From contig VOIU01000006.1 in assembly GCA_007896885.1 (NCBI GenBank), forward strand, positions 1 to 64,000: a stretch of DNA of 64,000 nucleotides, written 5' to 3'. Under the pieces are notes generated by a model, which saw only the letters and a list, made by a program, of their open reading frames with translations, was not told where the DNA came from and searched no databases. This DNA is from Bacteroidaceae bacterium HV4-6-C5C. Its GTDB lineage: Bacteria > Bacteroidota > Bacteroidia > Bacteroidales > Bacteroidaceae. Both the position numbers and the translations under genes were made by a program. Shown one piece after another: positions 1 through 7,508 of this stretch (its first letter is position 1; the number at the start of each line of letters is the position of its first letter).

Positions 1-341
1 GTGTTTTCGATGCCACGGGATAAATCACGTTCGGGATGTCCGGGAGTGGGGCTTCCCCATTGGCGGAACTCTTTGAGCTCATCTAATGAATACTTTCTAG
101 CTAATGCAAGTACGGAATATAGCATTGGCGACATGTGTCCGGGGTCGAGAAAGAAACGATCGCGTGCTTCCCAATCAGGATTAGCAGGATCATATATCAG
201 GTATTCGGAAAAGAGTACATTTATAAAATCGGCACCGCCCATTGCACCACCGGGGTGTCCGGAATTCGCCTTCTCAACCATTGATGCAGCTAGGATGCGG
301 ATATTGTCTGCTGCACGATTCATGAGTTTACTATCGTTCAT
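1..341 (-). CDS. tkt: Transketolase, N-terminal part (cut by window edge)
   Basis: Reading the minus strand from the ATG at 341 gives an open frame to base 1, about 113 residues. It starts MNDSKLMNRAADNIRILAAS and has the transketolase thiamine-diphosphate region with SGHPGGAMGGAD near residue 28 and DRFFLDPGHMSPMLYS near residue 61. Transketolase moves two-carbon units between sugar phosphates in the cytoplasmic pentose phosphate pathway. The gene starts only 12 bases after the upstream stop and points the same way, so it probably closes the ribose operon and links ribose 5-phosphate to central metabolism. A full enzyme is about 660 to 670 residues, so most of it lies outside the window. Family call is firm; operon membership is inference. 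Confidence 0.9.
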   Translation of the reverse strand, partial: MNDSKLMNRAADNIRILAASMVEKANSGHPGGAMGGADFINVLFSEYLIYDPANPDWEARDRFFLDPGHMSPMLYSVLALARKYSLDELKEFRQWGSPTPGHPERDLSRGIEN

Positions 342-353
342 ATCTTTTGAAGA

Positions 354-1502
354 TTACTTCGCTTTCATAATAACTTTACTTTTCCAGATGTGGTAAGTCC
401 ATTCTGCATGATTAGTGCCCGAAGGTTGTACGTCTGGTGCTGCCTTGCTGACTGCAAAATAGAAAGTCGGTTCTTTCCAATTTTCCAATGATCCGAAGTT
501 GTCTCTCAGTAAAGTTGCATTATGGTTTCTTGGATAGCCGGTATCATCGGGAGTGACCCTATATATTGGCATCCAATATCCTCGCTGGTTCATGAAGTCA
601 GAAAGGTTCATATAATCTATTTCCAATGAAGTATTTAGATAATTAGGGTAAGTATTGGGCATAGGCTGTACCGGACGTATCATAACTATTTTATCCGCAT
701 CCTTGTTGATAGCAAACTCAGAATTGCAGGTATAGTCCCTCGACTGGTTATCAATAGCCTTTAGCCCTGTCTGTACAATTGTCTGTGGAGTGGTTATAGT
801 ATAGTTATCCATGTTGCTGAAATCAGCCTCAGACCATGCGATCCGTGTGCCGCCGATATCTCCGATGGTATAAGTTAGTAATAGCTTTCCTTTGCCATCT
901 AAGGATACTACAGAAGGCTGGCCTACTCCCCACGATTTGCCACTACCCCCAATTTCCTGATCACCTTCAGTAGTCCATGTTTTTTTTACAATCTGCTTCG
1001 GATATTTCACCCAACTTTCTGCATTAAGATCATTGCTGAACGCAACGCCTATTTCATTATAATAGACTCCGTACATATTGCTTAAATAAAACAGGGCATA
1101 TTTGTAAGTGATATTATTCCAAGTAAAACTACCTTCGATAACGGAGGGGTCACATGTATGGTGGTCATCCCATGAACCGGATATGCCGGGTTGTAATACA
1201 CTTTTGGGAACTGTTTGAGAGCCATCCGGATTGATCTTTATATGGAAGATGTTATCTACCATGATTAAGTTTTGCGGGTTTCCGCAAAAAAACAGGTGGA
1301 CTGTTCCGTCTTTCTGTTCCAGTGCGCTGGGGCAATATGAATACTTACTCTCTCCATTAAAACCAAACACGAATTCTGGTTTTGTAATGCTCCATGTGGG
1401 AGTTTCTTCCGGTGGATCAACAATAGGATCTTCTTCCGTATTTTTACTTGAGCAAGAACAGACTAAGCATAGCCCAATTAAGCTTAATAGATATTTAACC
1501 AT
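354..1502 (-). CDS. Propeller-fold glycosidase-like lipoprotein (rus locus, copy 2)
   Basis: The 382-residue product has a lipoprotein signal with the lipidated cysteine in VCSC near residue 17, so it should be anchored in an outer or inner membrane leaflet. Repeats of the type 'WSEADFS' and short Asp/His motifs (DDHHTCDPSV, SWGVGQPSV, TGYPRNHNATLL) suggest a five-bladed beta-propeller glycosidase-like fold. The protein at 3770-4810 shares these motifs in the same order (DNCHICDPDV, KWGVGQSTT, TGFPRNHNPGIL), so the two are diverged paralogues. In the known rus locus one glycoside hydrolase is thought to help release ribose from ribosides; I infer a similar role. No exact GH family or catalytic residues can be assigned by eye. 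Confidence 0.7.
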   Translation of the reverse strand: MVKYLLSLIGLCLVCSCSSKNTEEDPIVDPPEETPTWSITKPEFVFGFNGESKYSYCPSALEQKDGTVHLFFCGNPQNLIMVDNIFHIKINPDGSQTVPKSVLQPGISGSWDDHHTCDPSVIEGSFTWNNITYKYALFYLSNMYGVYYNEIGVAFSNDLNAESWVKYPKQIVKKTWTTEGDQEIGGSGKSWGVGQPSVVSLDGKGKLLLTYTIGDIGGTRIAWSEADFSNMDNYTITTPQTIVQTGLKAIDNQSRDYTCNSEFAINKDADKIVMIRPVQPMPNTYPNYLNTSLEIDYMNLSDFMNQRGYWMPIYRVTPDDTGYPRNHNATLLRDNFGSLENWKEPTFYFAVSKAAPDVQPSGTNHAEWTYHIWKSKVIMKAK

Positions 1503-1511
1503 ACTGTTTTA

Positions 1512-2561
1512 TTATTTATTAAAATGAACTGGTTGTTTGGTAACCTGTTTGACAAAGTGTTGCTTTATGTTCTCAGCTTGCATTGAATCGACTTTTAAAT
1601 AGTACCGATTTCCTTGGGGATCAGGAGTAAATACTGTCGCACCTTTATCAGTTATATTTATCCGCCCAGCGGGCGAAACTGTGAAATAAGAGGATCCTTC
1701 TACAGAATATAGAACTGATGTCAGGTCCCAAGTAGGACGGTCGTAAGGCATTTTTTGATAACTTTTGTAAGCTTCTACCATAGGGTGCATCGATACCCAA
1801 CTGAAGTCATTCTCAATGCTTTTGGCTGGATAATTGATGGCAATGCCTACCTCGAAAGGAGAGGTAACGAGACGTGTTGGCCATTCGGTGAATACCTTTC
1901 TGGCTGCTGGAATGTCTTTTGCCACATTATACTCATATAGGTTAGGATTATTAAAGCACCCTGCCATGGTACACAGCAATTTTACTTTCTTTCTAATCAG
2001 TTCTTTTCCGGTCAGCGGAGAAATATTGTCGGCAGGAGTATCTAGTAAGCGGGCAAGGTTAGTGGAAAAACCAACGGAAATGATAGTGACGGAATTGTCC
2101 GGTTGTTGTGACAATATCTTGCGGTACAAAGTAGGGGCTTCAGGTAGGTGATTATAATTTTTTAGAGAACGTTTGAATGCCGGCTTACCATTTGCCCCTT
2201 GTATGAGACATACGGATTTTGCATAGTTCTTAGCGTCATTCTCACAATCTGCACCGTTGTGTATGATTCCGATTGGTATCCGGGGATAGCCATACCATGT
2301 GTTCATGATATCGATATACTCAGCAGGATATTGCCCTTCCTTGTTGATAGTAATACCCAACAGGTCTATTTTTCCGATATCAAGATATTTATATAACATA
2401 TCTAGTGCTAAGGCATCATCTACGTCATTGCCAATATCTGTTTCCAAAATAACCTTTTCTGCATCTGAAGCAACTTTCTCCATCTGCTGTTTCCTCGTTG
2501 AAATGCAGCTTGATAAGATTATCAGGAATAGGCTTATTACATAAAGTTTCTTTTTTCTCAT
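1512..2561 (-). CDS. Nucleoside hydrolase-like lipoprotein
   Basis: The 349-residue product begins with a lipoprotein signal (LSSC near residue 19). Residues about 38-55 carry ETDIGNDVDDALALDML, the calcium- and ribose-binding aspartate cluster of inosine/uridine-preferring nucleoside hydrolases, close to the classic DxDxxxDD form. A second family-like stretch is VTIISVGFSTNLARLL. These enzymes cleave the N-glycosidic bond of ribonucleosides to ribose and base. The lipid anchor implies periplasmic or surface action, which suits a ribose scavenging operon. It lies 18 bases after the preceding nucleoside hydrolase-like gene, so the locus has two such proteins. Confidence 0.85.
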   Translation of the reverse strand: MRKKKLYVISLFLIILSSCISTRKQQMEKVASDAEKVILETDIGNDVDDALALDMLYKYLDIGKIDLLGITINKEGQYPAEYIDIMNTWYGYPRIPIGIIHNGADCENDAKNYAKSVCLIQGANGKPAFKRSLKNYNHLPEAPTLYRKILSQQPDNSVTIISVGFSTNLARLLDTPADNISPLTGKELIRKKVKLLCTMAGCFNNPNLYEYNVAKDIPAARKVFTEWPTRLVTSPFEVGIAINYPAKSIENDFSWVSMHPMVEAYKSYQKMPYDRPTWDLTSVLYSVEGSSYFTVSPAGRINITDKGATVFTPDPQGNRYYLKVDSMQAENIKQHFVKQVTKQPVHFNK

Positions 2562-2579
2562 GGTGAATTATTTTAGATA

Positions 2580-3773
2580 TTAATTATTGGGTGAAATGGA
2601 AATATAAAGTTCAGGGATAACTTTTTGCAAAGCTTTCTCATTTTCTTCAAGGTCCGGGCGGTAATATATCTCTTTATTTTCCGATGGCTTGTCGGTATAT
2701 GAGTACTGGAAGCGTCCGTCATCCTTTATTTCATTAAGTTGGCAAGGCTTGAGTCCATCCCCTGTAGATCGGTCTCCTTTCCGCACATCTCCCTTCTTCA
2801 CAAGGCGGAATTCGCCTCCGGGGGTGCAAATAATCTTTCTTTGTGTTGCTTCTAGCCAGATGGCACTTTCCCAGACATGAAAAGGTCGGGGATAGCGTGT
2901 GATATCAATCTTTAGCGGATATCCGTTGTCCATGGCACGCAGGAAGTCATATTGTAATTTCCGGTTGAAAACAAAATCCAGATATCGTTGTAAACGAGGA
3001 TGCATTTTGCGTATGAATTCCATATCGGGCAATTGCCAATAGGTGTTGTTATGGTCTTTTATAAATCCTCCATCCTTACCTGCGCAGGGATATATAGCGA
3101 CTGGTAAGCTCGATTTCAATATTCTAGTGAAAGCGAATACGTCTAGTGCTACATTCCACTCTCCACCCGGAATGGCATTTGCTCCGGCATCACTTCCCAA
3201 CTCATGGTTCTTGTTTGCCGTACCTGCACTTAGATATATCTTATGTATTTTCTTCTTCATCAGTTCGGGCTTTCGATTGTAGGCAACGGCCAAAATCCTT
3301 GCCGAACCGAAGGACAGAATTTCAATAGGTTGTTTACTCTTTTCTAAGATATTCAGCAAGAGGCGGATGGCTTCCTGCTCGTAGTCGGGAAGATATTCCA
3401 TTTTATCCTTCTCCGATTTCATCATGGAGAGGGGACCGATGCCGTAAGGCACCTTCTTGTTAAAGATATAACTTAGCTGTTCAACGGGAATGATGCCGGC
3501 TTCTCGTGGTCCGCGCGGATCTTTCCATAGAGTAGGGTGGTCGGCGGTGTCCTTCCGGAAAGCATCGGTGATATCCAGAAGTACGGCTTTCAGCTCTACA
3601 TCAGGTAGGCCGAACCCCATGATGAGATCCATGTTATCGCCCGGATCCTGATAGGGATGATAAAGGTCAGTGATGACCACTACCGGTATCTTTTTGTTTT
3701 GCGCTGTTGCATTTCCATAAGAAAGGATGAGGGCAACGATACAACACACAATCTGTATTGTAGTATTTTTCAT
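2580..3773 (-). CDS. Secreted nucleoside hydrolase-like protein with split aspartate cluster
   Basis: I place the start at the ATG at 3773, giving 397 residues with a signal peptide ending NATAQ near residue 25. The longer frame start at 3824 lies inside the upstream gene and precedes the signal peptide. ATG and the upstream TGA share bases (ATGA), so translation is probably coupled. The nucleoside hydrolase aspartate cluster is present but separated: VVVITDLYHPYQDPGDNMDL, about residues 30-49, has six residues between the first Asp and DPGD. Such proteins are distant members of the inosine/uridine hydrolase family. Role in ribose release is inferred from family and operon; substrate is unknown. 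Confidence 0.75.
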   Translation of the reverse strand: MKNTTIQIVCCIVALILSYGNATAQNKKIPVVVITDLYHPYQDPGDNMDLIMGFGLPDVELKAVLLDITDAFRKDTADHPTLWKDPRGPREAGIIPVEQLSYIFNKKVPYGIGPLSMMKSEKDKMEYLPDYEQEAIRLLLNILEKSKQPIEILSFGSARILAVAYNRKPELMKKKIHKIYLSAGTANKNHELGSDAGANAIPGGEWNVALDVFAFTRILKSSLPVAIYPCAGKDGGFIKDHNNTYWQLPDMEFIRKMHPRLQRYLDFVFNRKLQYDFLRAMDNGYPLKIDITRYPRPFHVWESAIWLEATQRKIICTPGGEFRLVKKGDVRKGDRSTGDGLKPCQLNEIKDDGRFQYSYTDKPSENKEIYYRPDLEENEKALQKVIPELYISISPNN

Positions 3774-4810
3774 TTGAAGTAGCTTTTGAGATTGAACGTA
3801 GCCGAATACAGGTCGTAAGACCATAACCAGTTTTCGCCTGTCATGGCCGGAGTGAAGTACATTACAAGTTCATATTCATTGAGCATATACCCTTTTGTAT
3901 CTGTTAGGATACCTGGATTGTGATTTCTTGGGAATCCGGTCTCTTCTGGTCCTGCATGTCCGATTTCTATCCAGCCATCTTTTTCTGTGAAAAGCCCTTC
4001 ACTTCTTGGTTTGTAAGCCAAACGGCAGACATCGCCCACCCAGGTAGGGATTTCCTTGATAGGGGATACACGTGTTTCAGAAACCATGTATATATTTTTG
4101 TTCGATATTGCAGGATAACTATTAGCGCTTAAGAAAGGAACTTTCTTTTCTTCACCTAATACGATATTATCCAGATCGTTCAGTTTGATTTCGCGCATGC
4201 AGAAGGGACCGTTTTTTGTCGTTGAATGGTAGAATAACTGTATAGTTGTGGAGTCCTTGACAATCGTTGTGCTTTGTCCTACTCCCCATTTTGTTGTATC
4301 CGGATAAGCGATTAATGGATTTCTGTCGAATTTGATATATGGGCCTTCTATGTTTTTAGAAATAGCCAGACCGATTTGGTTATGGTTGCAATCCCAACGG
4401 TCTACACCCAGATAAGTCATAATCCAGTAGTAGGTTTCTCCCTTGTATGTAGTCTTGAATTCACGTACGTCCGGATCACAGATATGACAATTATCCCAGC
4501 CTGTTTCCGAAGGGGCAATAACTTGCGTGCCGGGTTGCCATACGTAACCTTTTTCCGTAGAAATTCCCTTGTACAAGTACACGTAATCTACAATCTTGAA
4601 AGGATTGCGGTTTTGGCATATAAATCCGTACCTGATACCGTATTTATCTTGGATGATGCTTGGAGCATAGTTATAGTGGCCTGCACCGCCACTGAATTCA
4701 TATCGGATCTGTGGAGTGATTATGCGCGACTTATTTCCGTAATAACTTTTGCATCCAAAGAGTAGAATACAGGTGAGGCATAACATGAAAAATCGATTTT
4801 TATTTTTCAT
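3770..4810 (-). CDS. Propeller-fold glycosidase-like lipoprotein (rus locus, copy 1)
   Basis: The 346-residue product has a lipoprotein signal (LLFGC, cysteine near residue 20). It shows the same ordered motifs as the 354-1502 protein: a WDNCHICDPDV block near residue 105, WGVGQS near residue 177 and TGFPRNHNPG near residue 302. These are consistent with a beta-propeller related to glycoside hydrolases. Its stop overlaps the start of the next nucleoside hydrolase-like gene by ATGA, so the two are made together. It starts about 110 bases after the FISUMP lipoprotein gene, and that gap holds two RNA hairpins. I infer a role in trimming ribose-containing compounds; the catalytic residues are not identified. 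Confidence 0.7.
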   Translation of the reverse strand: MKNKNRFFMLCLTCILLFGCKSYYGNKSRIITPQIRYEFSGGAGHYNYAPSIIQDKYGIRYGFICQNRNPFKIVDYVYLYKGISTEKGYVWQPGTQVIAPSETGWDNCHICDPDVREFKTTYKGETYYWIMTYLGVDRWDCNHNQIGLAISKNIEGPYIKFDRNPLIAYPDTTKWGVGQSTTIVKDSTTIQLFYHSTTKNGPFCMREIKLNDLDNIVLGEEKKVPFLSANSYPAISNKNIYMVSETRVSPIKEIPTWVGDVCRLAYKPRSEGLFTEKDGWIEIGHAGPEETGFPRNHNPGILTDTKGYMLNEYELVMYFTPAMTGENWLWSYDLYSATFNLKSYFK

Positions 4811-4844
4811 TATATAGGGCTAAATTAAGGGTTTGTTGGATATG

Positions 4845-4913
4845 TAGATCCAAGACATTGGATCTATATATCTGACGCGTTGCATCTATATATTCAACAC
4901 GCCAGACATATAG
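4845..4913 (-). promoter_or_regulatory. Double RNA hairpin between rus operon genes
   Basis: Two inverted repeats lie between the stop at 4924 and the start at 4810. The shorter is a perfect 9-bp stem (4845-4853 with 4858-4866) with a 4-base loop. The longer pairs 4864-4882 with 4895-4913, 19 positions, with a 12-base loop. They share three bases. At the three positions that are not Watson-Crick, the minus-strand RNA forms G-U pairs, while the plus-strand RNA would have A-C mismatches. This points to an RNA structure in the operon transcript, perhaps an mRNA stabiliser, processing site or attenuator between the abundant transport genes and the enzyme genes. No U-run follows, so it is not a classic terminator. 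Confidence 0.7.
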
Positions 4914-4923
4914 ATGTTACAAC

Positions 4924-5910
4924 TCAATTTTCTACTTGTATGTTTTTGACGGGCCTTATCATAGCTGCACGAGCTTTTTGTCCATCGCCCCATCCCCAAA
5001 TATCGCGATAACCACCAGAGTCACCCAATGACATGCCGCCATGCGTAGCACTCAAAGAATTGCCACTACGGACTGCACAGAGCCATGTGCGATCCATCAT
5101 TCCGGTTTCATTTCTCCAACCGCTTTGAGGTAGGAAAAGACAGCCTAACTGTTTCAGGTTATCTTTGGTAGCACGTTTAGCAGTAGCCCCATCAACACCG
5201 ATAATAATGCCGTTAGTTTTAAATCCGGTCTGAGCTGCTGTCACCCATGTTGCTCCTATATTCCATAGTGCAGCCATTTCTTCAGTAGTAGGTATTCTCC
5301 AGCCTTCAGGAGAGGGATCATTATTACTTACCCAGTTCGTTCCGTCGTTTGTATAACCGGAAGGCCAGTTTGTTGGTGCCGGGTCTCCTTGTGTACCAGC
5401 TGGATAGCCCACTTTACGATTGAATTGATATAGTTGCCCTATATCGTCAGGTGAGCTTGCAAAGGTCCCCGGGGTGCCTACGTTCTTGGTCGACCATATT
5501 AAGCCATTTATTAAGACTTCATCTTCACCTAGGACCATTGTTTCTTGAAGAACTTTCGATTTCAACGTTTTACTGCCCGAAGTTACCTCAATGATAATAG
5601 AACGATTTTTTACGAAAGAGGTAGTTGGTTTTACACTAAGAGTAATAACCTTTTGCCCACTACCTGATGTTTCACTTAATGTACACCAATTTTGAGCAGA
5701 GCTGTTGGAATTGGTTAATTCGGCTGTCCAGGATTCGTTTCCCGTGACAGTTAGCTCGTATGTTCCTCCGTTTGCACTTACGGGTATTGCTACCGGGAAA
5801 ATACCGAATTCATTAGGATTATTTTCAATCACATAACCTGAGTTGCTGTCGCATCCCCATAGTGCCAGCAATATTATAGCTGTTCCTATTAAATATTTTA
5901 TATTGATCAT
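4924..5910 (-). CDS. BACON plus FISUMP-domain surface lipoprotein
   Basis: The 328-residue product has a lipoprotein signal (ALWGC, cysteine near residue 20). Residues about 35-125 resemble a BACON beta-sandwich domain (ESWTAELTNS, WCTLSETSGSG, LSVKPTTS), a fold usually found in Bacteroidota glycan-binding or enzyme proteins. Residues about 130-322 resemble the Fibrobacter succinogenes major paralogous (FISUMP) domain: INGLIWSTKNVG, EGWRIPTTEEMAALW and LFLPQSGWRN. It sits 18 bases after the SusD gene, the place where a SusE/F-like surface glycan-binding protein is normal. I infer a surface ligand-binding role for a riboside-type substrate. Confidence 0.75.
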   Translation of the reverse strand: MINIKYLIGTAIILLALWGCDSNSGYVIENNPNEFGIFPVAIPVSANGGTYELTVTGNESWTAELTNSNSSAQNWCTLSETSGSGQKVITLSVKPTTSFVKNRSIIIEVTSGSKTLKSKVLQETMVLGEDEVLINGLIWSTKNVGTPGTFASSPDDIGQLYQFNRKVGYPAGTQGDPAPTNWPSGYTNDGTNWVSNNDPSPEGWRIPTTEEMAALWNIGATWVTAAQTGFKTNGIIIGVDGATAKRATKDNLKQLGCLFLPQSGWRNETGMMDRTWLCAVRSGNSLSATHGGMSLGDSGGYRDIWGWGDGQKARAAMIRPVKNIQVEN

Positions 5911-5927
5911 GGCTAAAATGTATTCAA

Positions 5928-7496
5928 TTAATATTGGTTATTTTGGCTTAAATTAGGATTATTATCTACTTCGCTTTGCGGTATAGGCATGCGGATGGAT
6001 TTATTAATTATAAAGTTGTTGAAATCGCTATCACGTGTTTTCAGTTCATTCAAGGTCGCTTCATTATCAATGTTCCATCGTTTCAGATCAATCCAGCGAA
6101 CACACTCTAGGGGAAGCTCCAGGGCGCGTTCTATCTTAAGGTGTTCACGGAAAGCGTCCTTATTGGTGGTAATCTGTGTGCCATTGTAGTATGTGCTATT
6201 TTCGATATTAGGTAGCTTAACCCGATTGCGCACCCGGTTTAGGCACTCTATAGCTTTGGCAGGCGGTGTAGTGTTTAGCTCGTTGAGTGCTTCGGCGTAA
6301 AGCAATAACATGTCTGCATAACGCAGTGAACGGAAGTTGTTGTCATTCCAGTAGTACAATGGGAGTGCGTCGGTACTATATTTCTTAATAAAGACACGGT
6401 TTCCCCAATCACTATTCCAAGGTGCCCCATAGATTAGCTGGTTAGGATGTTCCGGAAAGTCAGTTGCTGCCCCGTCATACCACAAAGTGTAAAATAGACG
6501 TTCATCATATTTTCCATCTGTCGTTCTTTCACGTTTGAAATAATCTACCAGCCAACGTCTTGCTTCGATATTGTTCCAACCTATACCGGTAGGGGCTTGG
6601 TTCATTTCAATCTGTGTACCCAACTGTGCGTTCGGGTCCAGATAATTATCGGTCTGGTCAAAGCCAACTCGGTGTGCCAATGAGAAATGTATCTCATATA
6701 GCGACTCTTTATTGTTCTCTGTCTTATTACTGAAGTTATCTCCATAGTTGGATACTAAATCATAATAATTCTTTCCTTCGCCATCAACAATCCACTCAAG
6801 ACATTTTTTTGCTTCTTCCCATTTATGGTGCTGCATATAGGCTTTAGCAAGCAATCCATAGGCAGCGCCTTTGGTTGGGCGACCAGTGTTTTCCGAGTCG
6901 CGTGTGGAAGGAAGTTTGGTAAAAGCATCTTCCAAGTCTGCTTCTATTTGAGTTAGAACTTCGTCGGCCGTAGCTTGGACAGGCTTATCTGCTGCAGATG
7001 AAGTTTTCAAGACAAGAGGTACATTATCCCAAAGCGCTGTCATATAAAAATAGTAAAAAGCGCGTAAGAATTCGGCCTGCCCAATTAAATCATTTTTATG
7101 TGTTTCATCAGCAAATGTTACGTTGCCTATATTATCCAACACTTGATTGGCACGGAAAATTGCCGTATAGTGCTCTCTCCATATTTTTGTATTGCATTCC
7201 GAAAAATTGTAGTCGGTGAAGATAAATTTGGTATATTCATTTAACTCAGTCCAACCGGCATAACTCACGCCATCATCAGCCATACCGTTCATTTGGGTAT
7301 AAATATTTCGAGTCCAAGTCCCTTGACGGTAGAACATTGCATATGTAGCTACAAGACCCGCTTCAATATCTGATTCCGTCTTCCAGAAGACGCCTGTGCT
7401 TAAAGTGTTCTCGTTTTGTATATCGAGTAAAGAAGCATCACATGAGGTAAGCAGTGTAGTGGCACCGCATATTATATAAATTACTATTTTTTTCAT
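5928..7496 (-). CDS. rusD: SusD/RagB family surface lipoprotein
   Basis: The 522-residue product has a lipoprotein signal (LLTSC, cysteine near residue 19) and typical SusD features: helical repeat segments (EFLRAFYYFYMTALWDNVPLV near residue 140; AKAYMQHHKWEEAKKCLEWI near residue 215) and a C-terminal block ALELPLECVRWIDLKRW followed by the proline-rich end. SusD proteins cap the outer-membrane SusC barrel and capture the ligand. It follows its SusC gene by 12 bases. Position in a ribokinase, permease and nucleoside hydrolase operon indicates the rus-type pair. The symbol is by locus comparison. Confidence 0.93.
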   Translation of the reverse strand: MKKIVIYIICGATTLLTSCDASLLDIQNENTLSTGVFWKTESDIEAGLVATYAMFYRQGTWTRNIYTQMNGMADDGVSYAGWTELNEYTKFIFTDYNFSECNTKIWREHYTAIFRANQVLDNIGNVTFADETHKNDLIGQAEFLRAFYYFYMTALWDNVPLVLKTSSAADKPVQATADEVLTQIEADLEDAFTKLPSTRDSENTGRPTKGAAYGLLAKAYMQHHKWEEAKKCLEWIVDGEGKNYYDLVSNYGDNFSNKTENNKESLYEIHFSLAHRVGFDQTDNYLDPNAQLGTQIEMNQAPTGIGWNNIEARRWLVDYFKRERTTDGKYDERLFYTLWYDGAATDFPEHPNQLIYGAPWNSDWGNRVFIKKYSTDALPLYYWNDNNFRSLRYADMLLLYAEALNELNTTPPAKAIECLNRVRNRVKLPNIENSTYYNGTQITTNKDAFREHLKIERALELPLECVRWIDLKRWNIDNEATLNELKTRDSDFNNFIINKSIRMPIPQSEVDNNPNLSQNNQY

Positions 7497-7508
7497 GTTC
7501 GGAAGGAT

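Noticed and set aside
1..396. 131-codon plus-strand frame at the left edge
   Set aside because: It is the antisense of the transketolase start, which has clear family motifs.
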